Assembly (NCBI GenBank): GCA_035079385.1
Contig: JAVHKY010000027.1
Span: 186,001-250,000, forward strand
Reading direction: 5' to 3'
Length of the DNA: 64,000 nt
DNA from: Aspidiotus rigidus
Lineage: Eukaryota > Arthropoda > Insecta > Hemiptera > Diaspididae
Part shown: positions 11,319 to 22,382 of the stretch, piece after piece
How positions within the stretch are numbered: position 1 is the stretch's first letter
Layout: every line of letters begins with the position of its first letter
Translations under genes and position numbers: made by a program
The notes under the pieces: model-generated
What the model saw: the letters and a program-made list of their open reading frames with translations, nothing else
What the model was told of the DNA's origin: nothing
Database searches by the model: none

Positions 11319-13189
11319 CTACAACAGCAAACGCGTAAAACATTTTTAATTAGTATATTATGGTATATGGCAGGTATACACGCTGATCACTATACTCTAT
11401 AAGTCTATAAAGTCCTTCGGTGCAGATAATTGCGACGGCCGCGATAGCGTCCCTTTCTACGGATGTCTTCCGCACCCAGCAGCAATATCAGTCTCCTCCG
11501 TCTGTGGGCAGAGAGCCCGAAATAGGTCCGCCGTACACGTTTGGCTCGTTCATTCAGTTCTTTCATTCATTAGATTCGCGTTCATTGCGAGGCAAACACC
11601 TACGAGTAAAGTTCGGGGCCACTTTCGCGAATACATCTTACGTCGAACGAGTAGGTTTTAGATGAAAAATTTTCATCGCCCAGTTGCTGCTGCACAACTA
11701 TTAAAAACATCGACAACAACGAACATAGAAAAAAAATATATGTACCACACTGATCGACTATATAGTATAGAATTAACTCCTCCTCTCCCCGCTGTCGCAA
11801 TCTCGTGTAGTATTTATTTTTACTCGCCAACAACATTATTCAGCATTTGCCCTAACCATATGGTATATTTTATATTCACATTTTTTCCTCTTTTCACGCC
11901 ACGCTGCCACCACTACTAAAAACAGGAATAATTTCCTAATAAACTACAGAAATTGAAATTCCAACACAATCTCGCTAATACCGAATGTATTATTTTTTAT
12001 TTATTTTCCTTCAAAATCTGTATAGGTATTATAACACATTCGATAAATTTGAATATTCAACTCTGACTGAAATGCTCGCGTGATAATGGTTTCGAAAGAG
12101 TCAATAAAAATTAGCGTCGTTGACGTGGACAGCGCAGTACCGATGACCGCAAGAAATCTCGAATGGATTTGCGTAGTAAAGTAAGTACACACACATAGTT
12201 TTGAGGACAATGAGATGGAAAAAAGAATGCTATTGAAGATTTGCGATGCCAGGCTCAATGAGAAAGTTTGACTAGCATATTGGCGACTTGACGACACCTG
12301 ATCAATTCAAGTTGGCTAGAATCTATACCTATAGATATCGACTACGGAGGGTCCATCAGAGAAAAAAGGTGAGGAATACAACCGCTTCTACATTTTTAAT
12401 AATATTATATGGCTGATATTTCCTGACAATCAACTAAAATTCAAATATTAAGAGCAGAAAGTTACCCGAGGAGTATTTGCTCTGCAAGTAAATGATTTTA
12501 AAAGAACTTATTCATCCCTCAATCCAGAACACTTTGGAGTACCTGGTTCATGTACTGTCTAACCCAGGTGTACACAGAACTAATTAAACCCACAGTAAAT
12601 TACAATTCAGAATTTGAGAACGAGCTAATATTGAAGACCAGCGGCTGCACAAATAGTTGCCGAAGCTTTGTACATAGTTTATACGCTAGTCTCTGTACCG
12701 ATTCTGCTCCAATTGACCTCATTCTATCAATACATCATAACATTAGTCTACAAATTTTCGAAACAATATTTGATACAAATAATCTCGACGCAAAAACTTG
12801 GAGGTCGGGTTCGCAAATTTTGAAATTAAGAGGGCCGTCGAAAATTACAGCTCGATCTCATTTTCTGCAGACAGATTTTGAAAAATTCGGTCACTAACAC
12901 AGAACTGATCTTAAAATACTTCCAAAAATAAATTCTAGAAGAGATCTTGTTAAACTTTCATATCGTGGACAACATACGAAATTTAGTAGGTTTTTCCATC
13001 CAACGCAAAAGCTGTACTAGGAGAGAGAAAAGAGGGGGGAATGATACTTTCCTACTGATGGATAATCTTTTCGTTGCTTTTTTGGCGGGAAACTCGCTGT
13101 CCCTTTTGTTGGGATGCATCTTCAGGAAATTTCCGCGAGCGCGTCCGAGGTTGGGGAAGTTACAGGACTTGGAACAATTTTGACTTGAT

Positions 13190-13440
13190 AGTACCTACAG
13201 ATGATAGGCGCCGGGCGCCGTTCGGTATGTCGTAGGACTTGAAAACATTTCGACTTCCGAACTGTATATTAGAGGAGGGGGACTTGGAGAAATGTCGACT
13301 ATCAACAAAAGTTCCACGCATGCAAACGAAAGAATATTCGCGTCCAACTTCTAATTTTAGGTACCACTTTTGCTGCGGGGCACGGAACTTGCAGGTTCCC
13401 CGCTATCATTGCAAACTATGCAATGGCATCTAAATTTTTC
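13190..13440. repeat. GTCGAAATTTT / GGTTCCCCGCTA repeat copy
   Basis: Contains cttgaaaacatttcgacttcc, aggagggggacttggagaaa and ends with caggttccccgctatcattgc, matching 37205-37235 (caggttccccgctaatattgc). Confidence 0.5.
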
Positions 13441-13867
13441 CACCCATTCTCGATATGAAAATATCTCATGACAAGAGAGAGGAGGGGGAGTTGTAAGTTT
13501 GCGCGATAAAAATTGTGAAGATTCAAATTTCATCAAATTCAATTGCCGGCGGTAGTATTGTGATGGATGTACAATGGGAGAGGGAATGATATTTCTCAAA
13601 TGGTGAGGAATCATTTAGATTTTCCTCTTTCATGATTGAATGAAAATGTCTACTTACGAGCTGATGATGGGAGAGAGGAGAGCACGACTGAATCCATATT
13701 TCCGAATGATTAAAATTGAGGGAAAGAAAAGAAAAACGAGAGATAAAAGAAAGGAAAAGGGAGGAAAACAATTTTCGAAACAATAACTGGAATAGGGAGA
13801 AAAAATTGAGAATTACCAAAATTTGATGAGTTGAGGGAAAAAAACGAGAAAAATATTTGAGAAAAAA

Positions 13868-14123
13868 CAGGGTGTCTACTGAAGGGAAACGCTGAAAATA
13901 TTCGACTTTTACTTGACCTTTTTTCAAAATGTGAGTCAATAAGCCAAAAAAAAGTTCAAATTGGCTAAAAATATCTGTTTTTTTTTTCTTTTTTAAAAAT
14001 TTTTTTGTCACTTTCACCATTTTTACCCGTCTTTAATGAAAATACTCGACTTTTACCTGACTTTTTCGACCTTTTATCAAATACTTGACTTTTACTTGAT
14101 TTACTTGACCAGTAGACACCTTG
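13868..14123. mobile_element. hAT-like MITE (CAGGGTGTCTACT ends)
   Basis: A 256-bp non-autonomous element. The left end cagggtgtctact and the right end agtagacaccttg are inverted matches (12 of 13). Flanking 8-mers agaaaaaa and agaagaac agree at 6 of 8 positions, compatible with a decayed hAT target duplication. The interior repeats CGACTTTTACTTGACC. A related element lies at 38566-38780. Confidence 0.7.
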
Positions 14124-14869
14124 AGAAGAACAATGTCGGGCCAAAGATAGCCAAAAAAGAAGGACGACGTCAGCTAGTAATTAAAAGGGACTCCATCGTG
14201 ATGACCTCTGAATTTTTCCAAGTACCTTTTCTTTATAGGGCTCGCAATCTAAAATTTGTCCAGATTCTCTGATGATTTCACGACCTTCAAAACGTGATGA
14301 ATCATCGCGAAGTGGATATTCTCACGATTTTGAATTTAAGGCTAAAATCTCTGCCAAGGATTCGTTAAACCCTATCACATTGGCGTGGGATTGCAGACCA
14401 GGCATTCCCAACCCACGGCCCGCGGACGAAATTCAACCTGCGAAAGCTCTCCATCTGGCACGCGAAGACCCCCGTTGAAAAAGTAGAAAAATTAATTTAA
14501 AAATTTCTTAATTATTAGAAATCGGGAAAGTTGGTCCACCTCACTTCTTACCTAACTCAAAAGGGGCGCGCTAGCTGAAAAAGGTTGGGCATGTTTGTTG
14601 GGAGACTTACAGGTAGATGGAGGACATGAATTTAGAGGAGTCCAACATGAGCAGTATACAGTAAATTAACTAGAAAAATTTAGATGATTGCAATGGCAGC
14701 GGGTAACCCGCAAGTTTCGCAGTTTCGTGGGAAACGGCTAATCTTATAAGTAGACGCATTAGATCTGATCGAAAGTTAGAAATTTTTCAATTCCCCCACC
14801 CATCATATATGGCTCCTCATTTTGTCAAGTCCCTCTCCCATTATATATAGCTAGCTGCCTATTATCATA

Positions 14870-15405
14870 CACCGGATGGACCAAAAAGATGTTACCAGTA
14901 AAATGAGGGTTTGTACTAAGGCTTCAAACCTACAAAATTTGTATCTGAATTTTATCTTCAATTTGCGCCTCTACCGATCTTTTTACGACTTTTCTGAGCC
15001 GAGTTATGGACCAAAATGTACCAAAAATTGGCGAATTAGCCAAAATTCTTAAAAATTAAAAATTATTGTTTCAACTTCCGTCATTTTTTTTCGATTGGGA
15101 AGTGAAATTTAAAGCTGGTTCCAGAAAAAAAAAAACTGAATGTATCTTCCAAGTTGCGATCTGATAACGTCATTAACCGGTCCCCATGACGTCACTATCT
15201 AATGACTTCAAAAATTAGTCTCTGTGACGTCACGATCTAATGACGTCACAGAACAATCCCTGGCTTGGAAGTCAAAATTTTAACAGGGAACCTATTCTGT
15301 GGGAGATCGCAGAGAATTACTGTGCGCCGCTACCGTTTTAAAATTTTCAGAAAACTTTGGTCCAAAATGTACTCCGTTTCACCCACCGGCACGAATCCAT
15401 GGTTT
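14870..15405. repeat. TIR-like repeat carrying TGACGTCA sites
   Basis: The left end accggatggaccaaaaagatg and the right end ccaaaatgtactccgtttcacccaccgg are roughly inverted. GGACCAAAATGTACC also appears internally at 15007. It contains three TGACGTCA palindromes (15187, 15225, 15241) and a copy of ttttaacagggaacctattc at 15280-15299. Confidence 0.45.
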
Positions 15406-16664
15406 ATAGATAGATTGCTCTCCACACTCCTTCCCTGACCAAAATTCAAACAGAAATTGACGCGATGAAAACAGTAGGCGACAATGTTGCCAATGTAGTA
15501 CACAAGTAATGTATTTCGAGTGAATTTTACTACATCACTTTTTCCCCAGTGGAATTAGCTCGTCCCATTTCTTAAAATCTGTTCGAATTCTGAAATGTTC
15601 CGAATCTCCGGACCTGCAGTGCGTCGATCTTCAAATGGTACTAACAAAGAAACTTCCCCAGATGAGAACTAGTCAGCTCTACGGTTTAAATGGTAAACGT
15701 TAACATTAACCGAGATGGTTTTTCGCTGATTGTTTGAAATCTTGCGAAACAATCTCTAAAGCGGTCCAAACAACAACTTACATTCTCATATGCAGCCTTT
15801 CTTTGAAGCTCTTCAGCGTGCTCGATAGCTTGGGAAAACTCAAGTTCAAAAATTTCATAGACAACCGAACCTTCCTCGTTAACTTCGATCTCAAATATTT
15901 TTCTAATCTTGCGACCCAGGTCTATAACGACTGCACTCTTGGCACCTGTGTATTGATTTTGTCATTCATTCGCTCAATTACTCACAGTGATTGGTCAAAG
16001 ACAATCTGTACCAAACTTTTCAACACTCGTCGTCTTATTAATGCACTTCAAGAAGGTTGATTACAGCTTTTATAGCTGTAGGAAGAATATATACATGTAA
16101 TATATCTTTCAAGGCTGCAGTTTTCTTGAAGGTGTTTCATGAACAACATCATCCCTCGCACATGCACCGTCATTTTTCATTCGATACGGATGGCATCATA
16201 TAACCGAACATCAGAAGGAAAGAGAAAAAACAAGCTGCACACGACATCGTGACTCCCAAATTATCGAAAAATACGTACATATCGAATACGTTAATTCGAA
16301 ACGCACTCTAGCGTAAAAAACCACGCGCTTCTATAAATAAACCGCGATGCACAATCTACCACTCCCTCGATTTGATGTTGAGAGAAAGACATACATTTTT
16401 CTTCGGAATGCAATCGTCCCCACACGACAGGAACCTCAGTTCCCTTTCCCCTCTCGTTCGCAGTGAAAATATCTTTCTTTAATCACTTTCATTAGCTGCT
16501 AGATTACGTATCATTCCGTGACAGTACTCACGATAGACTCATTGGCGGTCGCTTACCGTCACCAAAAAAATAAAAAAACTGATGAGCCCACATCATATCC
16601 GACACACTGCCCGTTCTTCTCATCTGCATGCACAACCATAATAAAGTAGTTATTGGGTACCTAC

Positions 16665-16909
16665 CGTAACGGGAGAACTAATAGGTGTCTTCACAGGTGT
16701 TAACGGCGCGCAAATAAACTGCTGCGTTTTATCCAGGCTTCCGGTCGAACTGGCTGGACTTTGATTGACAATGAAAGTATTCGTATCCGGCGAGATGGTC
16801 GAGTTCGCCTCTCGTAGGTGTTTCTTGTTCTGCATCTCTTTCAAATTATACTTCAAATGGTGTGCGTCTAATGGTTTGCATAACGATAGTTCTTCCGGAT
16901 GTCTTATTC
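16665..16909 (-). CDS. FERMT: Kindlin exon: F1 domain start and F1 loop
   Basis: This exon continues directly from 22149. The split Gly codon (G|GA) is followed by IRHPEELSLCKPLDAHHLK, which matches the strongly conserved IRHPEELSL block of kindlin F1. After that come about 60 polar residues rich in Ser, Thr, Pro and Asn (NSTISPDTNTF, SPASSTGSLDK, PLTPVKTPISSPV). In kindlins this region is the long, poorly conserved, disordered F1 loop, which can carry phosphorylation and lipid-binding sites. Here it lacks the long lysine run found in vertebrate kindlin-2. The acceptor is ccccccag before 16909 and the donor is ACG|gtaggt after 16665. The exon is 245 nt and ends in phase 0, agreeing with the next exon. 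The splice acceptor follows a G/A-poor pyrimidine tract on the minus strand, visible as a purine run on the plus strand at 16911-16926. Confidence 0.93.
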
Positions 16910-17939
16910 CTGGGGGGAAAAAAAAACAGAACATAAATAGTCCGCAAACGTCACGCGCGCAACATTCTAATTTCAATTCGCACCCTTCGCATAGGCTCGA
17001 GAAAAAAAATCCTTGTTTTGTAAACAGATTTTTTACACGCGAGAAATTTAGTACCACGCACCCTCTTCGTCTTTTTACCGCTGATGCGGTTTTGTCGAAC
17101 TATTTTAACGACGACGAGTATTCAAAAAGAGGGAGAAAGTATTGGTCTAGTTAATGAGCGACCTTTTCAAACTTTTTTATTATAGGCTGCGCTAGACTTT
17201 CATTTGACAGAAAGATAACTTACATGTTTTACAAGGACATAGTAATACACAAAGTAATAAAAATATCCGAATGTGTAGCTCGTGCATGACTCTTCTCACT
17301 TGCAAGTTAGAAGCAACATCTTAACACACGTTCTCTGAGGCGAGTATCTAAAAATGGGTGGGAACAAAGAGAAGTCGAGACAAAAAAATGGAAGCTGGGA
17401 CGTATGAAGAATCACGCAAATTAGCAACAAGTATCACGTGCACACGTACGCACATACAGTAGACTACATCTAATTGTTTTCGGCGGATAAAAATTCCGAA
17501 AAGAAGAGTGACCCGACTGAATTTCAAAGAGAAAAACGTGACCGTTCGCGTTTTCGCACCTTTTATATGCTACGTTTCGTGGAAATTTTTTATATATCCG
17601 CGAGCGAACAACAATAACGAAGACCAATATATAGAAATGTGAAAAACTGAACGCTCGACGTGTTCGAAACGCACGTTTGCTAGCATCGTTTTCAGAAACG
17701 TGCGAATAAAAAGAAAATAACGAAGAATGGAACTTACGAAATTTGAACTTAAGACCTTCAAGATAAATTTTGGATTAAATTACGAATCAAGCACACAAGT
17801 CTAGCTCTTGTTGACCGACGTAAGTATCCGCAAGGAAGTCATTCCCACGACCATCATAAAAAAAACAAACTACATTTTTGTTTGAAGAAAATAGACACCA
17901 TTGCAGATTCCTCTCTGCCACCTAATTAATTTGCTGTTG

Positions 17940-18230
17940 CTTGCTTTACCTAGCCTGAACAAATTGTCCTATACAGCGTAAGAGAACGATTGATGACGTC
18001 ATACAATTCGATTGTAAAAATTCTAATCCCTCGACATTTCACAGACACAGACGTTTCCTGAGAATGACCCCCAACAAAATATACGACGAGTTCCATTGTT
18101 TTACCTAGCCTAGAAAAATTTTTCTATGCAAGGTAACATAATACAGATCAAGAAAGTTCTAGGTCCTAGACAATTCCTCAAAAATGACGACCGCCAGGAA
18201 TAGTGGGTTGCTCGCTAAAAAAAGGTGCTT
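17940..18230. repeat. ~154-bp tandem duplication
   Basis: The words tttacctagcct...tcctat.cag..taa and ccccaacaaaat / cgccaggaatag recur about 154 bp apart (17945 and 18099). One TGACGTCA lies at 17994. Confidence 0.5.
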
Positions 18231-18349
18231 GTATTCACAGAGAATATTGGACAAATTTCATTAAAACACCTTCCAACAAAATTGTTCAGGGTTATGGCTG
18301 CTTACCTTCACGAACTTCAAAATATTTCCATAATTTCAGAAACTGGGCC

Positions 18350-19130
18350 CCATGAATCGAGTTGATTTGACGTACATTTTCGAAAGACACGCAGCGGCGA
18401 CTAAAAATTAAGTCAATTCGACAGAAAATTCAATTTATTGACAGTCTTGGTCAAAATGGAAAATCATTCTCACATCAACGTTGTTATCAGGGTCAACTAA
18501 TGTCGACTCTATTTCGAGTTATTTGGCACGTTGATTTCAAGACGACTTCTCCAAATTTTTTGTCCACCTAAATTTACTGCACTGTTATTATTCAAGCCGA
18601 TTTGGAGTTCTCAGTGACATATCGATGTCGATCTAGAGTCGATTTCAAGTCGACTTCTCCAATTTTTTCTTTATCAAACACGTTGCGTCGATTAGCAGTC
18701 GTTTTTTCGTTTTCTACGAACTTATGTAGGTCAACTTTTGGCCAAGATGGCGAGTTGATTTGGAGTCGAGATGGTTTATCGAGGTTGATTCTTTGTCCCA
18801 CCATATCAATATCTATAGGAATCTTCCAATTGCCTCTCTCGAATCCTCAACCGCCTCCTCACGTCACTGATTACGAAGACGTAGATTTCTCAAGTCCAAA
18901 CATATATTCAATAAAGCACGTCAAATGTCAATTCTTGGTCAGAAGCCAGCGTTGACCGGAAATCGACTGCAAATTCACTTCTTTTCAATCTTGGTCGAAA
19001 TTGTGTCGATGTACCTATGTTGAATACGACTGTACAAGTACGTCAACGTCGGTATCAGGTCGTCTTTTCTATTTATTTATCACGTCGACTCCAAGTCATT
19101 TTAGAGTCGATTTAGTGACATTTTTGACGT
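18350..19130. repeat. TCGA-rich repeat copy
   Basis: Dense GTCGA/TCGAC words. The segment tacgtcaacgtcggtatcag (19038) is nearly identical to one at 27643, in the same order relative to ttggtcgaaattgtg and atacgactgtac. Confidence 0.7.
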
Positions 19131-19139
19131 GTCTCATAT

Positions 19140-19420
19140 CTTTCCTGACGTTTCCTGAATCCTAGCCCCTAATTCCAAACTTTGTGAGTTCACAACGACC
19201 CCGCGAGTTGCCTCCCACTCCTCGAAAAAGGACCTTCGACATGATTCTGAAGACCTGCGAGTTCCGCGAGTCCTGAATCCTAGCCCCCAATTCCAAAATT
19301 TATGAGTTCACAACAACCCCGCAAATTGCCCATCCTGGACATGATTCTGAAAATTTGTGAGTTCTGCGAGCCCTGAATTCTAGCTCCTAATTCCAAAATT
19401 TGCGAAATCCACCTCTCCCC
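19140..19420. repeat. ~118-bp tandem repeat (2.5 units)
   Basis: The phrase cctgaatcctagccccNaattcc starts at 19154, 19272 and, shortened, 19372, followed each time by aaa(a/c)tttNtgagttcacaac and ccccgc(g/a)a(g/a)ttgcc. Confidence 0.8.
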
Positions 19421-19473
19421 CCAAGAGATAATTCGGTATACTGTAGGTATCCCTTCTCTTCCTTTATAATTGG

Positions 19474-19976
19474 TGACGTCATCGGCCACTGGAGAAGTCA
19501 TGAGGTCCTCTCCCACTTTGCCGTCATAAGCTGGTGACGTCAACAACCATAAACTCGAGCCTGATTTTGAAATCTACGAGTTCAATCCACCTTCCCTCAT
19601 CTGTGTAAGCTATAAATGGTCTAATATAAGCTTCTGTACTGCTATATGTTAGGCTTGGGTTAGGCCTGGTTCCATGAATGCTGATAGTACGGTTCAGTGT
19701 AATGCACGCTAAAGAGTAGTATCCGAATTCCGAAACCTGTAAATATGAAGTCTTCAGCCGTGACCCAGAGGCCAAATACAAGAACGACCCGAGCAGTGTT
19801 ACTATTATAGGCCTAGTGTAATGGAGACTGTCAGGAGCCTTAAGAGCGGAATAAGTGATCCTGAGAATAAAAGAGAGTACGGAAAAGAGAGAGCTCAAGC
19901 TGATGACGTCACAGGTAGCCGTCACGAGTACTGAGGATGACGTCACAAGCAGTCATCATGTATCATCATGACGTCA
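19474..19976. repeat. Cluster of five TGACGTCA palindromes
   Basis: Perfect TGACGTCA at 19474, 19535, 19904, 19938 and 19969, usually in the context (G/C)TGRTGACGTCAY. The caagctgatgacgtcaca context is shared with 25636. TGACGTCA is the full-length CRE bound by ATF/CREB bZIP proteins; binding here is not shown. Confidence 0.7.
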
Positions 19977-20193
19977 CTATCATTAATATCGATATCGGGG
20001 TGAACGAGCGGAGCGAGTGATCCTCCTCTAAAATAGATAGCATATCTTACTTTACACCACGTCTATATCAGTCCAAGAATAGGGCGTACGCCTCTGTAAG
20101 AAAAATTCACAAGCTAGGCTATGATTGCACTACAAAGCAGACGTGGATTAGAATATAGACGAGATCATTTACTAGTAGACACAAAACTTTATC

Positions 20194-20211
20194 TTTATTT
20201 ATTTATTTATT
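20194..20211. repeat. TTTA microsatellite
   Basis: Four and a half tandem copies of TTTA. Confidence 0.9.
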
Positions 20212-20225
20212 TGGCTCTGCCAGAA

Positions 20226-20600
20226 AATCTCTGCTTTTCATTGACCTGAAATCGACTCTTCTGTCGGGTCGATTGAAAATCGGTTTGTATTGCTCCGGAA
20301 AAGTACGCTGGTCGACTTTAGATCGACCTCGAATCGGCGTTAATCCAGAGTCGATGTACAGTCACGCTCTTTTTAGCATTTCGTATGATGTGAGACCAGA
20401 CCAGAATTGGGAAAGTACTATTGAACATCAAGGAGAATTTGTGCCGAACTCATGACAGAACGCAAGTATTGAAGAGGAACCTACACCTCTACGAAAAAAG
20501 ATCCGACAGAACAACCTGATTTTGACGAAGGTGGACGAAGGGAACACGGTAGGAGTAGTGGAGAAGGACGATTTGGGGGAAGGGGGAGATTTAAAAAAAT
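20226..20600 (+). pseudogene. TCGA repeat joined to Penelope 5' fragment
   Basis: Bases 20226-20360 are TCGA-rich and parallel 27717-27815 and 7010-7110. They run into a segment shared with 27840-28000: gggaaagtact, catcaaggagaa, tccgacagaa, then the reading NNLILTKVDEGNTVGVVEKD. The KADEGN.V..M(E/D)KDD block is the N-terminal motif of the Penelope reverse transcriptase. The copy is truncated by pyrimidine-rich repeats after 20600. Neither an RT core nor an endonuclease is present. Confidence 0.65.
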
Positions 20601-20699
20601 TTGCGATACGTCGTGTGGTACCCAGCAAACAATCCAAATCGGCAAAAATGGTCCAAGTCCAACAACCCCCCCTCCTCCGTTCCAGCGGTAAAAAATAGT

Positions 20700-20960
20700 C
20701 CAAGTCCACGAAAGGTCAAATTTTTCTAAGACTCCTCCTAGCTTTAAGGTCGAAATTCTTCTCAATGTCCCTCCTATCAGATGAAGCTTGCAGGTCGATA
20801 TTTTTAGAAGTCCACTTCTGGAGGTCGAAACTTTTCCAAGTCTCTCTCCTATCATCATCATCGAGGACAACTTTTTGAAAATGATGACGTCACGATGCTC
20901 TCGCACCCGTTTACTGAGGACCCCCCCCCCCAACAAAATAGATAGAGCGGGTTCCCCATC
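20700..20960. repeat. GGTCGAAATTTTTCC dispersed repeat, several units
   Basis: Three or four degenerate units of a form close to ggtcgaaactttt(c)caagtc followed by (c)tcctatcat. It ends at cccccaacaaaatagatagagcgggttcccc, with TGACGTCA at 20885. Confidence 0.6.
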
Positions 20961-22148
20961 GGCTAAAAAGCATCAAGTTTAAAAACTCGATCAAACGCTG
21001 GGCTAGATATGCGGATATATGGTCACGCACTAGTAAACATGTGAAACAATTCCTTTTGGAGAACAATAATTACACATATATCAAATTCATAGTGGAAAGT
21101 TCCTTTTTATACGAGGTCGAACTTATCTAAGGTCACCTTTAAAATTTCCTCCTTAGAATTCCCCATGGTCTCACCGTGGTAATATCACTATTATCGAAGA
21201 CGGAATTTCACCATGTCTCGCCTCCCTTAAGTGCAACCTTCGAAAATTAGCAATTATTGTAATACGTTCCCACAGCCTAAAGCTGAGCACGTTTCGAGTC
21301 AAGGCTTCCAATAAGAAGACTCAATAATTCGTACGGAAACGAACATAATTTAAGCGTAGAAACTAAATCGACACTCAGAAGAGAAATTTCAAGAATTTAA
21401 AACTTGAAAAGATTCGCGAAAATTCAGTCTGAAAATGTATTTGTAATCGGACTATAGTCAGACAATTTTCTTGTTCCACCAGCGTATACAAAATCTTGTC
21501 CATTATTTACTCGCCGCAAGTTTTAAATTTTTGTATACTCGCACGCACAGTTCAAGGGCAACAGTGGATTACGCACGAAAGTGCTAAAGGTATAACCGGA
21601 AGGATAGAAATTTTGTAACCTCTCAAGGTCATTCGTTTCATATGGTGTCATATTTACACGCGATCGGAGACGACACGATGGCTCGTTTAAAGCGTTAGTA
21701 TTTCATGAACGTGAATTTTTACGTTAAACAGACTCGACGACACCTGATTCGGGAACCTCAATTAGTTGAACACCGTATTCGTAATTAACGTCGATTTCCC
21801 TGGAAAGGTGTCATTTACAAAAGGAATTCGAAAACATGATTGAAAGAATTGCTGTAAGACGAGTACCCATTTTTCGTCAATCAAAAGTGATGACTCCGAT
21901 GAAAATTGAAGAAAAAATGATCAAGAATAGCAAAAAGGATGAAGATTTCTTCGTCCCACCGACCTGCACTGATCCTGCTCATCTATTGAGTCACATTACT
22001 CATATTTGAGCTACTTGTATCGACTTTTATATCATGAGGAGCATTTTATTCTCTCTCTCGTTTTCTCTGGCTACGAAATTATCCAACTACTCTGGAAAAT
22101 CGTATCAATTGACTTTCGATGGTATGTTTACAGTTTTTTTTTACTCAC

Positions 22149-22382
22149 CTAATTCCTTACATAACTGTACGACGGCGTTGAACGTTTTAATCGAAAAATC
22201 TACTTTACAATCCAAATAACGTAAATCTGGTAACTGCAGTCTGAGGACTTTGTGCATAGGCGTAAAATGAAGTACGGCGTCCGCCTGCACTCCGTACTGA
22301 TCCAGCGTAGATCGTGTCCTGGTAAGCCATTTGTTTCGACTCGGCCACCATAGTGCGTGATCCGACCAGTCAACCGCTATAT
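22149..22382 (-). CDS. FERMT: Kindlin (fermitin) exon: rest of F0 domain into F1
   Basis: Kindlins are cytoplasmic FERM-PH adaptor proteins that bind integrin beta tails and help talin activate integrins at adhesion sites. This minus-strand exon encodes about 78 residues starting at a split Asp codon followed by [13 protein letters not shown], then [33 protein letters not shown] and a C-terminal VQLCKEL. The DWSDHALWW block and the STLDQYG and FTPMHK blocks are hallmarks of the kindlin F0 domain and F0/F1 boundary. The acceptor reads ttgtttacag before base 22382, and the donor is G|gtgagt after 22149. The exon enters with one base owed from an upstream exon and leaves with one base (G), which pairs with GA in the exon at 16909 to restore Gly. 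The preceding exon, carrying the start codon and about the first 40-45 residues, was not found with confidence. Recognition is from family knowledge of conserved motifs; no alignment was run. Confidence 0.95.

Larger units (their letters stand above)
11319..16664 (-). other. Kindlin intron
   Basis: A 5.3-kb intron. Bases 11319-13190 hold no recognised feature; a 115-codon plus-strand frame at 12550-12897 is unlike any family I know. Bases 13190-13440 carry copies of the GTCGAAATTTTTCC family. A hAT-like MITE lies at 13868-14123 and a TGACGTCA-bearing repeat at 14870-15405. Bases 15410-16664 show nothing more; a 108-codon plus-strand frame at 15734-16060 is unrecognised. Confidence 0.75.
16910..22148 (-). 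other. Kindlin intron rich in repeats
   Basis: A 5.2-kb intron. Bases 16910-17930 are plain AT-rich DNA. Bases 17930-18340 contain a ~154-bp duplicated segment. Bases 18350-20360 are TCGA-rich repeat interrupted by a 118-bp tandem repeat and a TGACGTCA cluster. A Penelope 5' fragment and pyrimidine-rich repeats follow to 20960. Bases 20960-22148 show nothing recognised. Confidence 0.75.

Noticed and set aside
13523..14020. 165-codon minus-strand ORF
   Set aside because: Made of low-complexity Phe/Ser/Lys runs from a purine-rich stretch and ends inside a hAT-like MITE.
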